From the NCBI GenBank assembly GCA_900315335.1, contig OMYR01000019.1:1-59394 (forward strand): a stretch of 59,394 bases of DNA. Reading direction: 5' to 3'. Made by a program: the position numbers and the translations under genes. The stretch is from an uncultured Bacteroidales bacterium. Its GTDB lineage: Bacteria; Bacteroidota; Bacteroidia; Bacteroidales; P3. Positions 50,370 through 58,078 of the stretch are shown here, in pieces (position 1 is the first letter of the stretch; each line of letters opens with the position of its first letter). Under the pieces are notes generated by a model that was not told the DNA's origin, ran no database searches, and saw nothing but the letters and a program-made list of their open reading frames with translations.

Positions 50370-50400
50370 AAGGCAATATGATTTCGTATTGTCTTAATTT
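50370..50400 (+). terminator. Terminator after RlmI-like gene
   Basis: AAGGCAATATG (50370-50380) pairs with CGTATTGTCTT (50385-50395) through one G-U pair and a 4-base loop; AATTT follows. Confidence 0.75.
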
Positions 50401-50410
50401 GGAAAAAGAT

Positions 50411-50443
50411 TTCGGTATATTAGAAGATTTTTTCGTAATTTTG
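50411..50443 (+). promoter_or_regulatory. alaS promoter
   Basis: TTCG (50411-50414), 21 bases, TAATTTTG (50436-50443), C. The leader to alaS is about 90 bases and has no clear structure. Confidence 0.55.
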
Positions 50444-50540
50444 CAACCTTAAATTTTGCTGTCATTCGATTGAAGTTGGACGGAAGTTCAATGGTGAATG
50501 AAGTAAAAGAAATTTTGTAAGATAAGAAAATCGTATGTAT

Positions 50541-53153
50541 ATGAAAACTTCTAATGAAATAAGACAAGCATTCATTGATTTCTTCGCAAGCAAAGGACAT
50601 ACAATAGTTCCTTCAAGTTCAATGGTTGTTAAAAATGATCCGACTTTACTTTTTACAAATGCCGGTATGAACCAATTCAAAGATATATTCTTGGGTAATA
50701 TCGAAAAGCCGTACAATCGCGCTGCCGACTCACAAAAGTGTTTGAGAGTTAGCGGAAAACATAATGATTTGGAAGAAGTGGGACACGATACCTATCATCA
50801 CACTATGTTTGAGATGTTAGGTAACTGGTCTTTCGGAGATTATTTCAAAAAGGAAGCAATAGCATACGCTTGGGAATTGCTTACGGAAGTTTATAAGATA
50901 GATAAAAAAAATCTTTATGTAACTTATTTCGGTGGCGACGAAAAAGAAGGCCTTAAAGCCGATGAACAAGCACATGAATATTGGCAGCAGTTTGTGGAGG
51001 AATCACATATATTGCCTGGAAATAAACACGACAATTTCTGGGAGATGGGTGAAACGGGTCCTTGCGGTGCTTGCAGTGAAATACATATAGATTTGAGAGA
51101 TGAAGAGGAAAAACAAAAGATAAAAGGGGCAGACCTTGTCAATAAAGACAATCCATTGGTTATCGAGATATGGAATCTTGTTTTTATGGAGTTTAATCGC
51201 AAAGCGGATAAGAGTTTAGAGCCTTTGAAAGAAAAGAATATCGATACCGGTATGGGCTTTGAGCGTCTGTGTATGGTATTACAGAACAAGAAATCCAATT
51301 ACGATACAGATGTTTTCCAACCTTTGATTCAGAAGATTGCTGATTTGTCAAATAATGTGTATGGTAAAGATGAAAAGAAAGATATTGCCATGCGTGTTAT
51401 TGCCGACCATTTAAGGGCTGTAAGTTTTGCAATTGCTGACGGGCTTATGCCGTCAAATAACAAAGCAGGTTATGTTATAAGAAGAATACTTCGCCGTGCG
51501 GTTAGATATGGCTATACTTTTTTGAACTTTACAGAGCCTTTTATTTATAAGATTGTAGATATATTGACAAGTCAAATGGGCGGTCAATACCCTGAACTTA
51601 CCAAAAATCACGAACTGATATGTAAGGTTATTAAAGAAGAAGAATCTGCATTCTTGAAAACTTTGGCTGGTGGCATACAAAAATTTGACAAATACATAAA
51701 AGACAATCCGCAAGGTAAGATTGATGGAAATTTTGCTTTTGAATTGTTCGATACATACGGTTTTCCTATCGATTTGACCGAACTAATGGCGAAAGAACAA
51801 TCAAGAGAAGTAGATATGGAGGCCTTTGAAAACAATCTTAAAGCACAAAAAGAACGTAGCCGTAGTGTTGCTAAGGTTGAAGCGGGAGATTGGGTTGAGA
51901 TTGTAAAGGATTTCAAAGACGAGAATTTTGTCGGATACGATGAGTTGGAATGCGAGTGTAAGATTGTCCGTTATCGTCAAGTGGAGACCAAAGGACAAAC
52001 GCTTTATCAAGTGGTTTTGGATAAGACATGTATGTATGCCGAAATGGGAGGTCAGGTAGGCGATAAAGGATTTTTGATAAGCGGGGACGAGAAAATAGCA
52101 ATAATTGACACAAAGAAAGAAAACAATCTTCCAATACATATAATGAAGACTTTGCCGAAAGATGTTAATCAAACTTTTACGGTAAAAGTTGATGTTAATC
52201 GCAGACATAATATAGAGAGAAACCACACGGCAACACACTTATTACACTTGGCATTGAGAAAAGTATTGGGTTCTCATGTAGAGCAAAAGGGTTCTTATGT
52301 AGATGATAAACGTTTGCGTTTTGACTTTTCGCATCACAGCAAGATGACGGAAGAAGAAATACGCAGAGCGGAAGTTTTGGTAAATAAAATGGTACGTGAA
52401 GATTTTTCTGCCGATGACCACAGAAATGTTCCTATTGAAGAGGCTCGCAATATGGGTGCAATGGCTTTGTTTGGCGAGAAATACGGAGACAAAGTCAGGG
52501 TTATACGTTTTGGAGAGAGTATAGAACTTTGCGGTGGTACTCATGTGAAAAGTACTGGTACTATTGGTATGTTCAAAATCATAAACGAAACAGCGGTAGC
52601 GGCAGGTATCCGTCGTATTGAGGCTGTTACGGGAGAAGAGTTCGATAATTATATGTACGACTTGCAAGATATGTTCGCTCATATCAAAACATTCTTTGAA
52701 GCAAGTCCCGATTTGGTGAAATCTATACAAAAAATGATAGAAGAGAACGCCAATTTGAAAAAACAGATTGATGAATTCAAATCGCAGGCAGCAGGCAACA
52801 TTTATCAGGCTATTAAAGAAAAAATGGAAGTTATTAATGGTATAAATTACTTTGAAGTGTTTGCTCCTGTTGATGCCGATACTATGAAAGACATAGCATA
52901 TAGGTTTAGAGGCGAGTTTGATGATTTTTGTTTTGCAGGTGCAAACGAAGTATCGGGTAAGGTTATGCTGACGGTGATGTTTAGTGATAGTATGGTCGAG
53001 CGTGGTTTTGATGCAGGAAAGATTGTTAGAGAAGCAGCCAAGTTCGTTAAAGGTGGTGGCGGCGGTCAAAAATTTTATGCAACCGCAGGCGGAAAAGACA
53101 AAGACGGTGTTGTCGCAGCCTTGAATTATATAAAAGACACTATTTCCAAATAA
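50541..53153 (+). CDS. alaS: Alanyl-tRNA synthetase
   Basis: The 870-residue AlaRS has a class II aminoacylation core with NEIRQAFIDFFASKGH at the start, LLFTNAGMNQFKDIFLG (motif 1 region) and GETGPCGACSEIHID (about 170-184). The editing domain has the zinc-type HTATHLLHLALRK and the CGGTHV box (ELCGGTHVKSTG). The C-Ala domain ends VKGGGGGQKFYATAGGK. It charges tRNA-Ala and clears Ser and Gly mischarging. ATG 50541 (MKTSNEIRQAF) matches homologues; ATG 50535 adds two residues. It is monocistronic, with hairpin terminator. Confidence 0.97.
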   Translation: MKTSNEIRQAFIDFFASKGHTIVPSSSMVVKNDPTLLFTNAGMNQFKDIFLGNIEKPYNRAADSQKCLRVSGKHNDLEEVGHDTYHHTMFEMLGNWSFGDYFKKEAIAYAWELLTEVYKIDKKNLYVTYFGGDEKEGLKADEQAHEYWQQFVEESHILPGNKHDNFWEMGETGPCGACSEIHIDLRDEEEKQKIKGADLVNKDNPLVIEIWNLVFMEFNRKADKSLEPLKEKNIDTGMGFERLCMVLQNKKSNYDTDVFQPLIQKIADLSNNVYGKDEKKDIAMRVIADHLRAVSFAIADGLMPSNNKAGYVIRRILRRAVRYGYTFLNFTEPFIYKIVDILTSQMGGQYPELTKNHELICKVIKEEESAFLKTLAGGIQKFDKYIKDNPQGKIDGNFAFELFDTYGFPIDLTELMAKEQSREVDMEAFENNLKAQKERSRSVAKVEAGDWVEIVKDFKDENFVGYDELECECKIVRYRQVETKGQTLYQVVLDKTCMYAEMGGQVGDKGFLISGDEKIAIIDTKKENNLPIHIMKTLPKDVNQTFTVKVDVNRRHNIERNHTATHLLHLALRKVLGSHVEQKGSYVDDKRLRFDFSHHSKMTEEEIRRAEVLVNKMVREDFSADDHRNVPIEEARNMGAMALFGEKYGDKVRVIRFGESIELCGGTHVKSTGTIGMFKIINETAVAAGIRRIEAVTGEEFDNYMYDLQDMFAHIKTFFEASPDLVKSIQKMIEENANLKKQIDEFKSQAAGNIYQAIKEKMEVINGINYFEVFAPVDADTMKDIAYRFRGEFDDFCFAGANEVSGKVMLTVMFSDSMVERGFDAGKIVREAAKFVKGGGGGQKFYATAGGKDKDGVVAALNYIKDTISK

Positions 53154-53196
53154 AAGAAATTGTGAATAATAATTTTGTTATTCACAGGTTTCTTTT
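53153..53196 (+). terminator. Terminator after alaS
   Basis: AAAAGAAA (53153-53160) and TTTCTTTT (53189-53196) plus inner GTGAATAA/TTATTCAC form a long stem ending in Ts. Confidence 0.85.
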
Positions 53197-53247
53197 TAGA
53201 AAAAAGATGTTTGAAGAAGATATATTAGATGCAATTGTAATCAAAAG

Positions 53248-53331
53248 TTCTTATGAAATTGTAGAAATAGTGTTAAACATTATTTCTACGAATAGTGAGA
53301 TTAAAATAATAGTGTTAAATAAAAAATAATT
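53248..53331. repeat. 21-bp-period intergenic array (4 units)
   Basis: Units start at 53248, 53269, 53290 and 53311. Clear cores are TGTTAAACATTA, TAGTGAGATTAA and TGTTAAATAAAA. The array ends 4 bases before the typA ATG, so it is part of the leader. Confidence 0.75.
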
Positions 53332-53335
53332 AACA

Positions 53336-55162
53336 ATGCAAAATATTCGCAACGTAGCAATAATAGCTCATGTTGATCATGGTAAAACGACATTGGTTGA
53401 TAGAATGCTTTACCAAGCAAAATTATTCAGAGACAACCAAGAACAAAAAGAATTGATTTTGGATAACAACGATTTGGAAAGAGAACGTGGTATAACCATT
53501 CTTTCAAAAAACGTTTCAATCCGCTATAAGGGTTTTAAGATAAATATTATAGACACTCCGGGGCACAGTGATTTCGGTGGTGAGGTTGAAAGAGTTTTGA
53601 ATATGGCAGACGGCGTACTTTTGGTCGTAGATGCTTTTGAAGGACCGATGCCACAAACTCGTTTTGTTTTGCAAAAAGCCATAGAACTAAATCTAAAACC
53701 TATCGTTGTCATCAATAAAGTCGATAAACCCAATTGCGATCCTATCGCAACGCAAGAGAAAGTCTTTGATTTGATGTGTGCTTTGGGTGCGACGGAAGAA
53801 CAATTGGATTTTCCAACAGTTTATGGCTCTTCAAAGGAAGGTTGGATGTCGGAAGATTATACCAAACCTACAACAGATGTTTCATACCTTTTGGATACGA
53901 TTATTAAATACATACCTGCATATCCTTCAATTGATGGTAACACTCAACTAATGATTTCTTCTTTGGATTATTCTTCTTACGTGGGAAGAATTGCCATCGG
54001 ACGTTTGCACCGTGGTACTTTGCAGGCAGGACAAGATGTTATGCTTTGCAAAGCCAATGGAGAAAAATATACAAGTAAAATCAAAGAACTTTATGTTTTT
54101 GAGGGCTTGGCAAAAGAAAAGATAAAAACGCCGGTAGAGGCAGGAGAAATAGTTGCTTTGTTGGGTATAGAGAATTTTGATATAGGCGATACGGTTTGCG
54201 ATAAGGAAAATCCTGAACCATTAAAGCCGATAAAGGTTGATGAACCAACGCTTAGTATGTTATTTACTATTAACAATTCTCCATTTTTCGGAAGAGAGGG
54301 TAAGTTTGTTACTTCTCGCCATTTGAGAGATAGATTGCATGCTGAGTTGGAAAAAAATCTTGCATTGAGAGTTGAAGATACGGATTCTCCTGATACGATG
54401 ATTGTTTATGGTCGTGGTATTTTGCATTTGAGTATCCTTATTGAAACAATGCGTAGAGAGGGATACGAGTTGCAAGTCGGACAACCTAAGGTTATCATTA
54501 AAGAAATCGACGGTAAGAAATGCGAACCTGTTGAACAACTTATAATCGTTACTCCTGAGAACTTTGCGGGCAAGATTATTGAACAGGTAACGGCTCGTAA
54601 AGGAGAATTGTTGAGTATGGAGCCTCGCGGGGACAGACAGAATATAGAATTTACCATACCTTCTCGTGGTTTGATTGGTTTGACTAATACCATTCTTACT
54701 ATCTCGGAGGGCGAAGCTATTATGGCTCATCAATTGAAAGGATTTGAACCATGGAAAGGCGATATGCCTTCCAAACGAATGGGTGCACTGATAGCAAAAG
54801 AAACCGGTTCGGTAATAGATTATTCGTTGAATAAATTGCAAGACAGAGGTAAATTTTTCGTTGAATCGGGAGATGAAATCTATACAGGTATGGTAGTCGG
54901 CGAGGGTTTGCGTCCTGATGATATTGTGGTAAATCTTGTTATTACAAAGAAATTGACCAATATGCGTGCAGCAGGTAGTGATGAGAAAAACAATATTGCA
55001 CCTGCTGTTAAAATGTCGTTGGAAGAATGTATGGAATATATCAAAGAAGACGAATATTTGGAGATAACTCCGTCGCATCTTCGTATAAGAAAAATTATTT
55101 TGGACGAAACACAAAGAAAACGTGCCGCACAAGCCCAAGCGGCATTGAATGAAAACAGTTAA
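53336..55162 (+). CDS. typA: Ribosome-binding GTPase TypA/BipA
   Basis: The 608-residue translation GTPase related to EF-G has G1 IIAHVDHGKTTLVDRML (about 9-25), the switch-I element ERERGITIL, G3 DTPGHSDFGGEVERV (about 73-87), G4 NKVDKPN (about 127-133) and G5 YGSSKEGW. The C-terminal part has the TypA-typical LIGLTNTILTISEGEAIM and AGSDEKNNIAPAVKMSLEEC. BipA acts in ribosome assembly and stress or cold adaptation. The length is as expected. The leader is a 21-base array right up to the ATG, so the array could influence translation. rnpB follows. Confidence 0.97.
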   Translation: MQNIRNVAIIAHVDHGKTTLVDRMLYQAKLFRDNQEQKELILDNNDLERERGITILSKNVSIRYKGFKINIIDTPGHSDFGGEVERVLNMADGVLLVVDAFEGPMPQTRFVLQKAIELNLKPIVVINKVDKPNCDPIATQEKVFDLMCALGATEEQLDFPTVYGSSKEGWMSEDYTKPTTDVSYLLDTIIKYIPAYPSIDGNTQLMISSLDYSSYVGRIAIGRLHRGTLQAGQDVMLCKANGEKYTSKIKELYVFEGLAKEKIKTPVEAGEIVALLGIENFDIGDTVCDKENPEPLKPIKVDEPTLSMLFTINNSPFFGREGKFVTSRHLRDRLHAELEKNLALRVEDTDSPDTMIVYGRGILHLSILIETMRREGYELQVGQPKVIIKEIDGKKCEPVEQLIIVTPENFAGKIIEQVTARKGELLSMEPRGDRQNIEFTIPSRGLIGLTNTILTISEGEAIMAHQLKGFEPWKGDMPSKRMGALIAKETGSVIDYSLNKLQDRGKFFVESGDEIYTGMVVGEGLRPDDIVVNLVITKKLTNMRAAGSDEKNNIAPAVKMSLEECMEYIKEDEYLEITPSHLRIRKIILDETQRKRAAQAQAALNENS

Positions 55163-55213
55163 TATTGTTGGATTTGTTTTCTTTGATTGAGTAAATGGGA
55201 AATAAAAAGAATT

Positions 55214-55567
55214 AGGTCTTTGAATGTTATCTGTCGCTGGAAAAATTTTTTCAGAGGAAAGTCCGTGCAACATAGAGCATCATACTGTCTAACGGACAGG
55301 CAGGAGTTTTTTGGCTCTTGACAGAAAGTACAACAGAAAATAACCGCCTTGATTTCAAGGTAAGGGTGAAAACGTGGGGTAAGAGCCTACGGCTATTGTT
55401 AGTGATAATGATATGCGTGCAAACCTTATGAGTTGAAAGTCCAAATATATCGGCATATAGTGTCTGCTCGGTGCTGCCGAGGGGTAGGATGATAGAGCGA
55501 AGTCGCAAGGCTTGGCGTAGATTAATGACAGATGAGAAACAGAACACGGCTTACAAAACAAAGACCT
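55214..55567 (+). ncRNA. rnpB: RNase P RNA (bacterial type A)
   Basis: Conserved elements of the RNase P catalytic RNA are present: GAGGAAAGTCCGTGC (55254-55268, 5' strand of P4 and its surroundings) and, at the 3' end, CAGAACACGGCTTAC (55540-55554, the P4 partner). The terminal helix P1 is AGGTCTTT (55214-55221) with AAAGACCT (55560-55567). A P3-like start (CTGTCGC...) and a CGAAGTCGCAAGG element lie between. The RNA cleaves tRNA precursors. The exact 5' and 3' ends are inferred from P1. It is followed by a strong terminator at 55585. Confidence 0.93.
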
Positions 55568-55584
55568 TTTCTTTTGTACAAAAC

Positions 55585-55626
55585 AAAAACGGTATTTCTT
55601 TTTGATATAGAAATACCGTTTTTATT
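55585..55626. terminator. Terminator between rnpB and small exported gene
   Basis: AAAAACGGTATTTC (55585-55598) pairs with GAAATACCGTTTTT (55610-55623). With A- and T-runs on the flanks it works in both directions. Confidence 0.9.
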
Positions 55627-55642
55627 TTATGATGTTAAATGT

Positions 55643-56119
55643 TTATTCCTCAGGTTTTACATCCCATTGGATTGGAACATTACGAAAATGACAAGTAATA
55701 TTTTTAACGGAAACTTGAAAATCAGCAAAGTCGGTAACTGTTGTCGGAACCCCCTCAATTGCACATTTTTCAAGATTTATTTCTGTATCGAAATCTTTGA
55801 TGCAATCATACCTGTTATCGCCGCAACCACTTGTATATAACTTTCCTTTTGATGTTACGGCTTTTGTTTTACCGATATATATTTTATCACTTTCCAAATC
55901 TTTTACTTTAACAACCAAATATACTTTGTTCGTTTTGCTATCACCGTAACACCCTACAAAATTCAAATCAAAAGTGTGTTCAACTTTTCCGTTATATGAC
56001 GGTTCTTTTATTATTATTACATTGTTTTTAGTTTCAGACAATTTTACATCTTTGTTTTGTTGTGCATAAACACCCAAACACATTGTTGCCAAAACGACTA
56101 ATACTGCAAATTTTTTCAT
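55643..56119 (-). CDS. Small exported protein of unknown function
   Basis: The 158-residue protein has a signal peptide (MKKFAVLVVLATMCLGVYAQ). The mature part is about 138 residues, beta-rich and contains five Cys (FVGCYGDSK, TSGCGDNRYDCIKD, EKCAIEG, NITCHFR), so one or two disulfides are possible. I do not recognise a family. The frame is open to a TTG at 56128, but the ATG at 56119 gives the proper signal peptide. A minus-strand -7 box TATCTTTG lies at 56158-56165. It is probably periplasmic. Neighbours (META-domain, MltG) are envelope genes but not clearly in one operon, since a hairpin separates them. Confidence 0.75.
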   Translation of the reverse strand: MKKFAVLVVLATMCLGVYAQQNKDVKLSETKNNVIIIKEPSYNGKVEHTFDLNFVGCYGDSKTNKVYLVVKVKDLESDKIYIGKTKAVTSKGKLYTSGCGDNRYDCIKDFDTEINLEKCAIEGVPTTVTDFADFQVSVKNITCHFRNVPIQWDVKPEE

Positions 56120-56157
56120 GCCATTCAATATTTTATGGTTAATAATTATCTCGGCTG

Positions 56158-56165
56158 CAAAGATA
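56158..56165 (-). promoter_or_regulatory. Promoter of small exported gene
   Basis: TATCTTTG on the minus strand, with TTTG at 56181-56184 (15-base spacer), the same short spacing as the T9SS cargo genes. Confidence 0.5.
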
Positions 56166-56183
56166 CAAAATTTATTAATACAA

Positions 56184-56217
56184 ACAGAACTATTTTTTAA
56201 GTAAAAAATAGTTCTGT
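56184..56217 (-). terminator. 16-bp perfect hairpin downstream of META gene
   Basis: ACAGAACTATTTTTTA (56184-56199) pairs exactly with TAAAAAATAGTTCTGT (56202-56217), with a 2-base centre. It lies about 100 bases after the META gene on the minus strand and probably ends that transcript. Confidence 0.65.
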
Positions 56218-56319
56218 CATAAACAATATTTTATCGGAAGTTTAACTGAATTTTTTGTTTTATCAACCAACAAATTATTACGTTTGAATTTTTATGTTGA
56301 TTTAATTAAATAATTGTTA

Positions 56320-56742
56320 TTACTCTTTTTCAAATACCAATATTGCACGGTCGTTTTTGTAAAGGTAAAGGTCTTCGTCAATAATTTTGTAAGAATCCAC
56401 ATAATCTATTGCCGTAAGATATGTTCTCTCCAATTCCTCTTTGTCTTCGGGACATGCCATCCGAGTTGAACCCATGGAGCGGAACAAAAGGTGATTTCGT
56501 TTTATAACCGCCTGAGCAAAATATCGGTTGCAGCCACTTGAACCGCCTGCATATTCGTTCTCTCTTGTTATGACGAGTGTTATTTTTTCGTCATTCTCTT
56601 TGTAATTTACTTTCTTGTTATTCATTCTATACAAAACCCAAACTTGGTCGTATATGGCATCTTCATTTGTGATTGTATCGTTTTGTGCAAAAGCTGAAGA
56701 GCCTAAAACCATTGCTAATGCTATTAAAAATATTTTTTTCAT
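56320..56742 (-). CDS. META-domain (HslJ-like) exported protein
   Basis: The 140-residue protein has a signal peptide (MKKIFLIALAMVLGSSAFAQ) and one META domain: DQVWVLYRMNNKKV (about 33-46), SSGCNRYFAQAVIKRNHLLF (about 68-87) and the signature STRMACPEDKEELERTYL (about 92-109), ending YLYKNDRAILVFEK. The Cys pair in GCNRYF and MACPE is conserved in the family. HslJ and its relatives are periplasmic or outer-membrane proteins of unclear function, some linked to heat or heme-like stress in E. coli. It is a single gene upstream of a strong hairpin. Confidence 0.85.
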   Translation of the reverse strand: MKKIFLIALAMVLGSSAFAQNDTITNEDAIYDQVWVLYRMNNKKVNYKENDEKITLVITRENEYAGGSSGCNRYFAQAVIKRNHLLFRSMGSTRMACPEDKEELERTYLTAIDYVDSYKIIDEDLYLYKNDRAILVFEKE

Positions 56743-56853
56743 AATAAATAAATTATATGTTACGTTGAACTTCTATTACAAAAATTATTCCAAAATATTT
56801 TTTACGTTATACAAATAATGTTTTACTGCAAATACAAATCTCTTATATAATAA

Positions 56854-57897
56854 TTAATGAATACCTCTTTCGTTTAATGCTTTGCGATACTTTATAGCGT
56901 TTATTCGGTGTTGCTCTGCCGTTTTTGCAAAGTTGTGATAACCCGAGAAATCTTCCTTAGCACAAAAGAAAATATAGTCATGCTTTTCATATCTCAGCAC
57001 GGCTTTCAACGCATCAATGTTTGGAAGACATATAGGTGTGGGAGGAAGTCCTAAGTTCTTGTAAGTATTAAATTCGGAAGCAATTTGAAGATGTTTTCCG
57101 GTGATACGTTTTAACGAAAAATCGCCAACAGCAAATTTTACCGTAGGATCAGCCTGCAATAACATATTTTTGTTTAATCGATTGATATAAACACCGGCAA
57201 TTCTTTGCATTTCGTCCTTTTTATTGGTTTCTTCGCTAACAATAGATGCCAAGATAACAATATCTTTCTTGCTCATACCACTCATTTTCAACTTTTCTTT
57301 GTTATTTTCCCAAAATTTATCGTCTTCTTTCTTTAATTTATCCAACAGCCGTTCGGCAGAAATATTCCAAAACACCTCGTAAGTATTTGGTATTATGTAT
57401 TCAAACACCTCATTATCGTGTTTGTATCCTTGCCGTTTGATTTCTTGCATCATATCTTCGGGAGTTATCATAAGGTCTTGGGTAACTTTTTCGCTAAAAT
57501 CTTTTGCCGTTCTTGCGTTAAGTATAACCAATTTCACAGGTGTTTGCAAGCCCGACCTAAGATGTCTAACCAAAGTAAAAACAGAGGTTTTGGGCTTTAT
57601 GACGTAACGCCCCGATTTAATGTTTTTATCATATTTCAATGCCTTTGTAAAAGTTGAAAAAGAAGTGTTGGATTTGCTTATAATATTTTGACTTATAAGT
57701 TTTTGTTTTACGTTTTCTATATTTTCGTTAGGATAAATAAAAATTTCGATAGGGGCAGTGTTTTCAGTCTTAGAACTTGTTAGATAAATAGTAAATCCAA
57801 TAAAAACTATCAGCAATGCACACAGAACAATAATACCAATTTTCAGCGATTTATTTTGTTTTATTTTTGAAACTATGTTACTCAAAGTAGTGTTCAT
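56854..57897 (-). CDS. mltG: Endolytic transglycosylase MltG
   Basis: The 347-residue YceG-like protein anchors by one N-terminal helix (LKIGIIVLCALLIVFIGFTI, about 19-38). A LysM-like subdomain follows (IEIFIYPNENIENVKQKLI), and then the catalytic domain: YIIPNTYEVFWN (about 167-178), IVILASIVSEETNKKDEMQ-like (with the catalytic Glu in SIVSEE, about 215-220), LQADPTVKFAVGD and NTYKNLGLPPTPICLPN. It cuts nascent peptidoglycan strands and sets glycan length. Length and order are normal. The -7 box TAACTTTG lies at 57930-57937. Confidence 0.95.
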   Translation of the reverse strand: MNTTLSNIVSKIKQNKSLKIGIIVLCALLIVFIGFTIYLTSSKTENTAPIEIFIYPNENIENVKQKLISQNIISKSNTSFSTFTKALKYDKNIKSGRYVIKPKTSVFTLVRHLRSGLQTPVKLVILNARTAKDFSEKVTQDLMITPEDMMQEIKRQGYKHDNEVFEYIIPNTYEVFWNISAERLLDKLKKEDDKFWENNKEKLKMSGMSKKDIVILASIVSEETNKKDEMQRIAGVYINRLNKNMLLQADPTVKFAVGDFSLKRITGKHLQIASEFNTYKNLGLPPTPICLPNIDALKAVLRYEKHDYIFFCAKEDFSGYHNFAKTAEQHRINAIKYRKALNERGIH

Positions 57898-57929
57898 ATC
57901 TTGTCAAAATGTTTTAGAATTACGTTTTG

Positions 57930-57937
57930 CAAAGTTA
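57930..57937 (-). promoter_or_regulatory. -7 element of mltG promoter
   Basis: TAACTTTG followed by C on the minus strand, 33 bases upstream of the ATG. The -33 match (TCTG, 19-base spacing) is partial. Confidence 0.5.
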
Positions 57938-58041
57938 CAAATATTATTTTTAATGACAGAAAATGATTTTATGAAATTGTGTTTTGCAAAAATCTGATTT
58001 TTGTGACAAGACGGAAGAATAATATATGTATTCAAAAATTT

Positions 58042-58078
58042 AGTGTTAATGATTAGCGAATTAGTGTTAAGCATTTTG
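58042..58078. repeat. 21-bp-period array cut by insertion sequence
   Basis: One whole unit (58042-58062, core TGTTAATGATTA) and the first 15-16 bases of the next (TGTTAAGCATTTT) abut the left inverted repeat of the ISL3-type element. Confidence 0.65.

Noticed and set aside
55532-55840. 102-residue plus-strand ORF after typA
   Set aside because: It begins inside the RNase P RNA and runs antisense to the small exported gene.
2123-58078. 21-base arrays as CRISPR
   Set aside because: Units abut with no unique spacers, cores vary rather than stay identical, and no cas genes are present.
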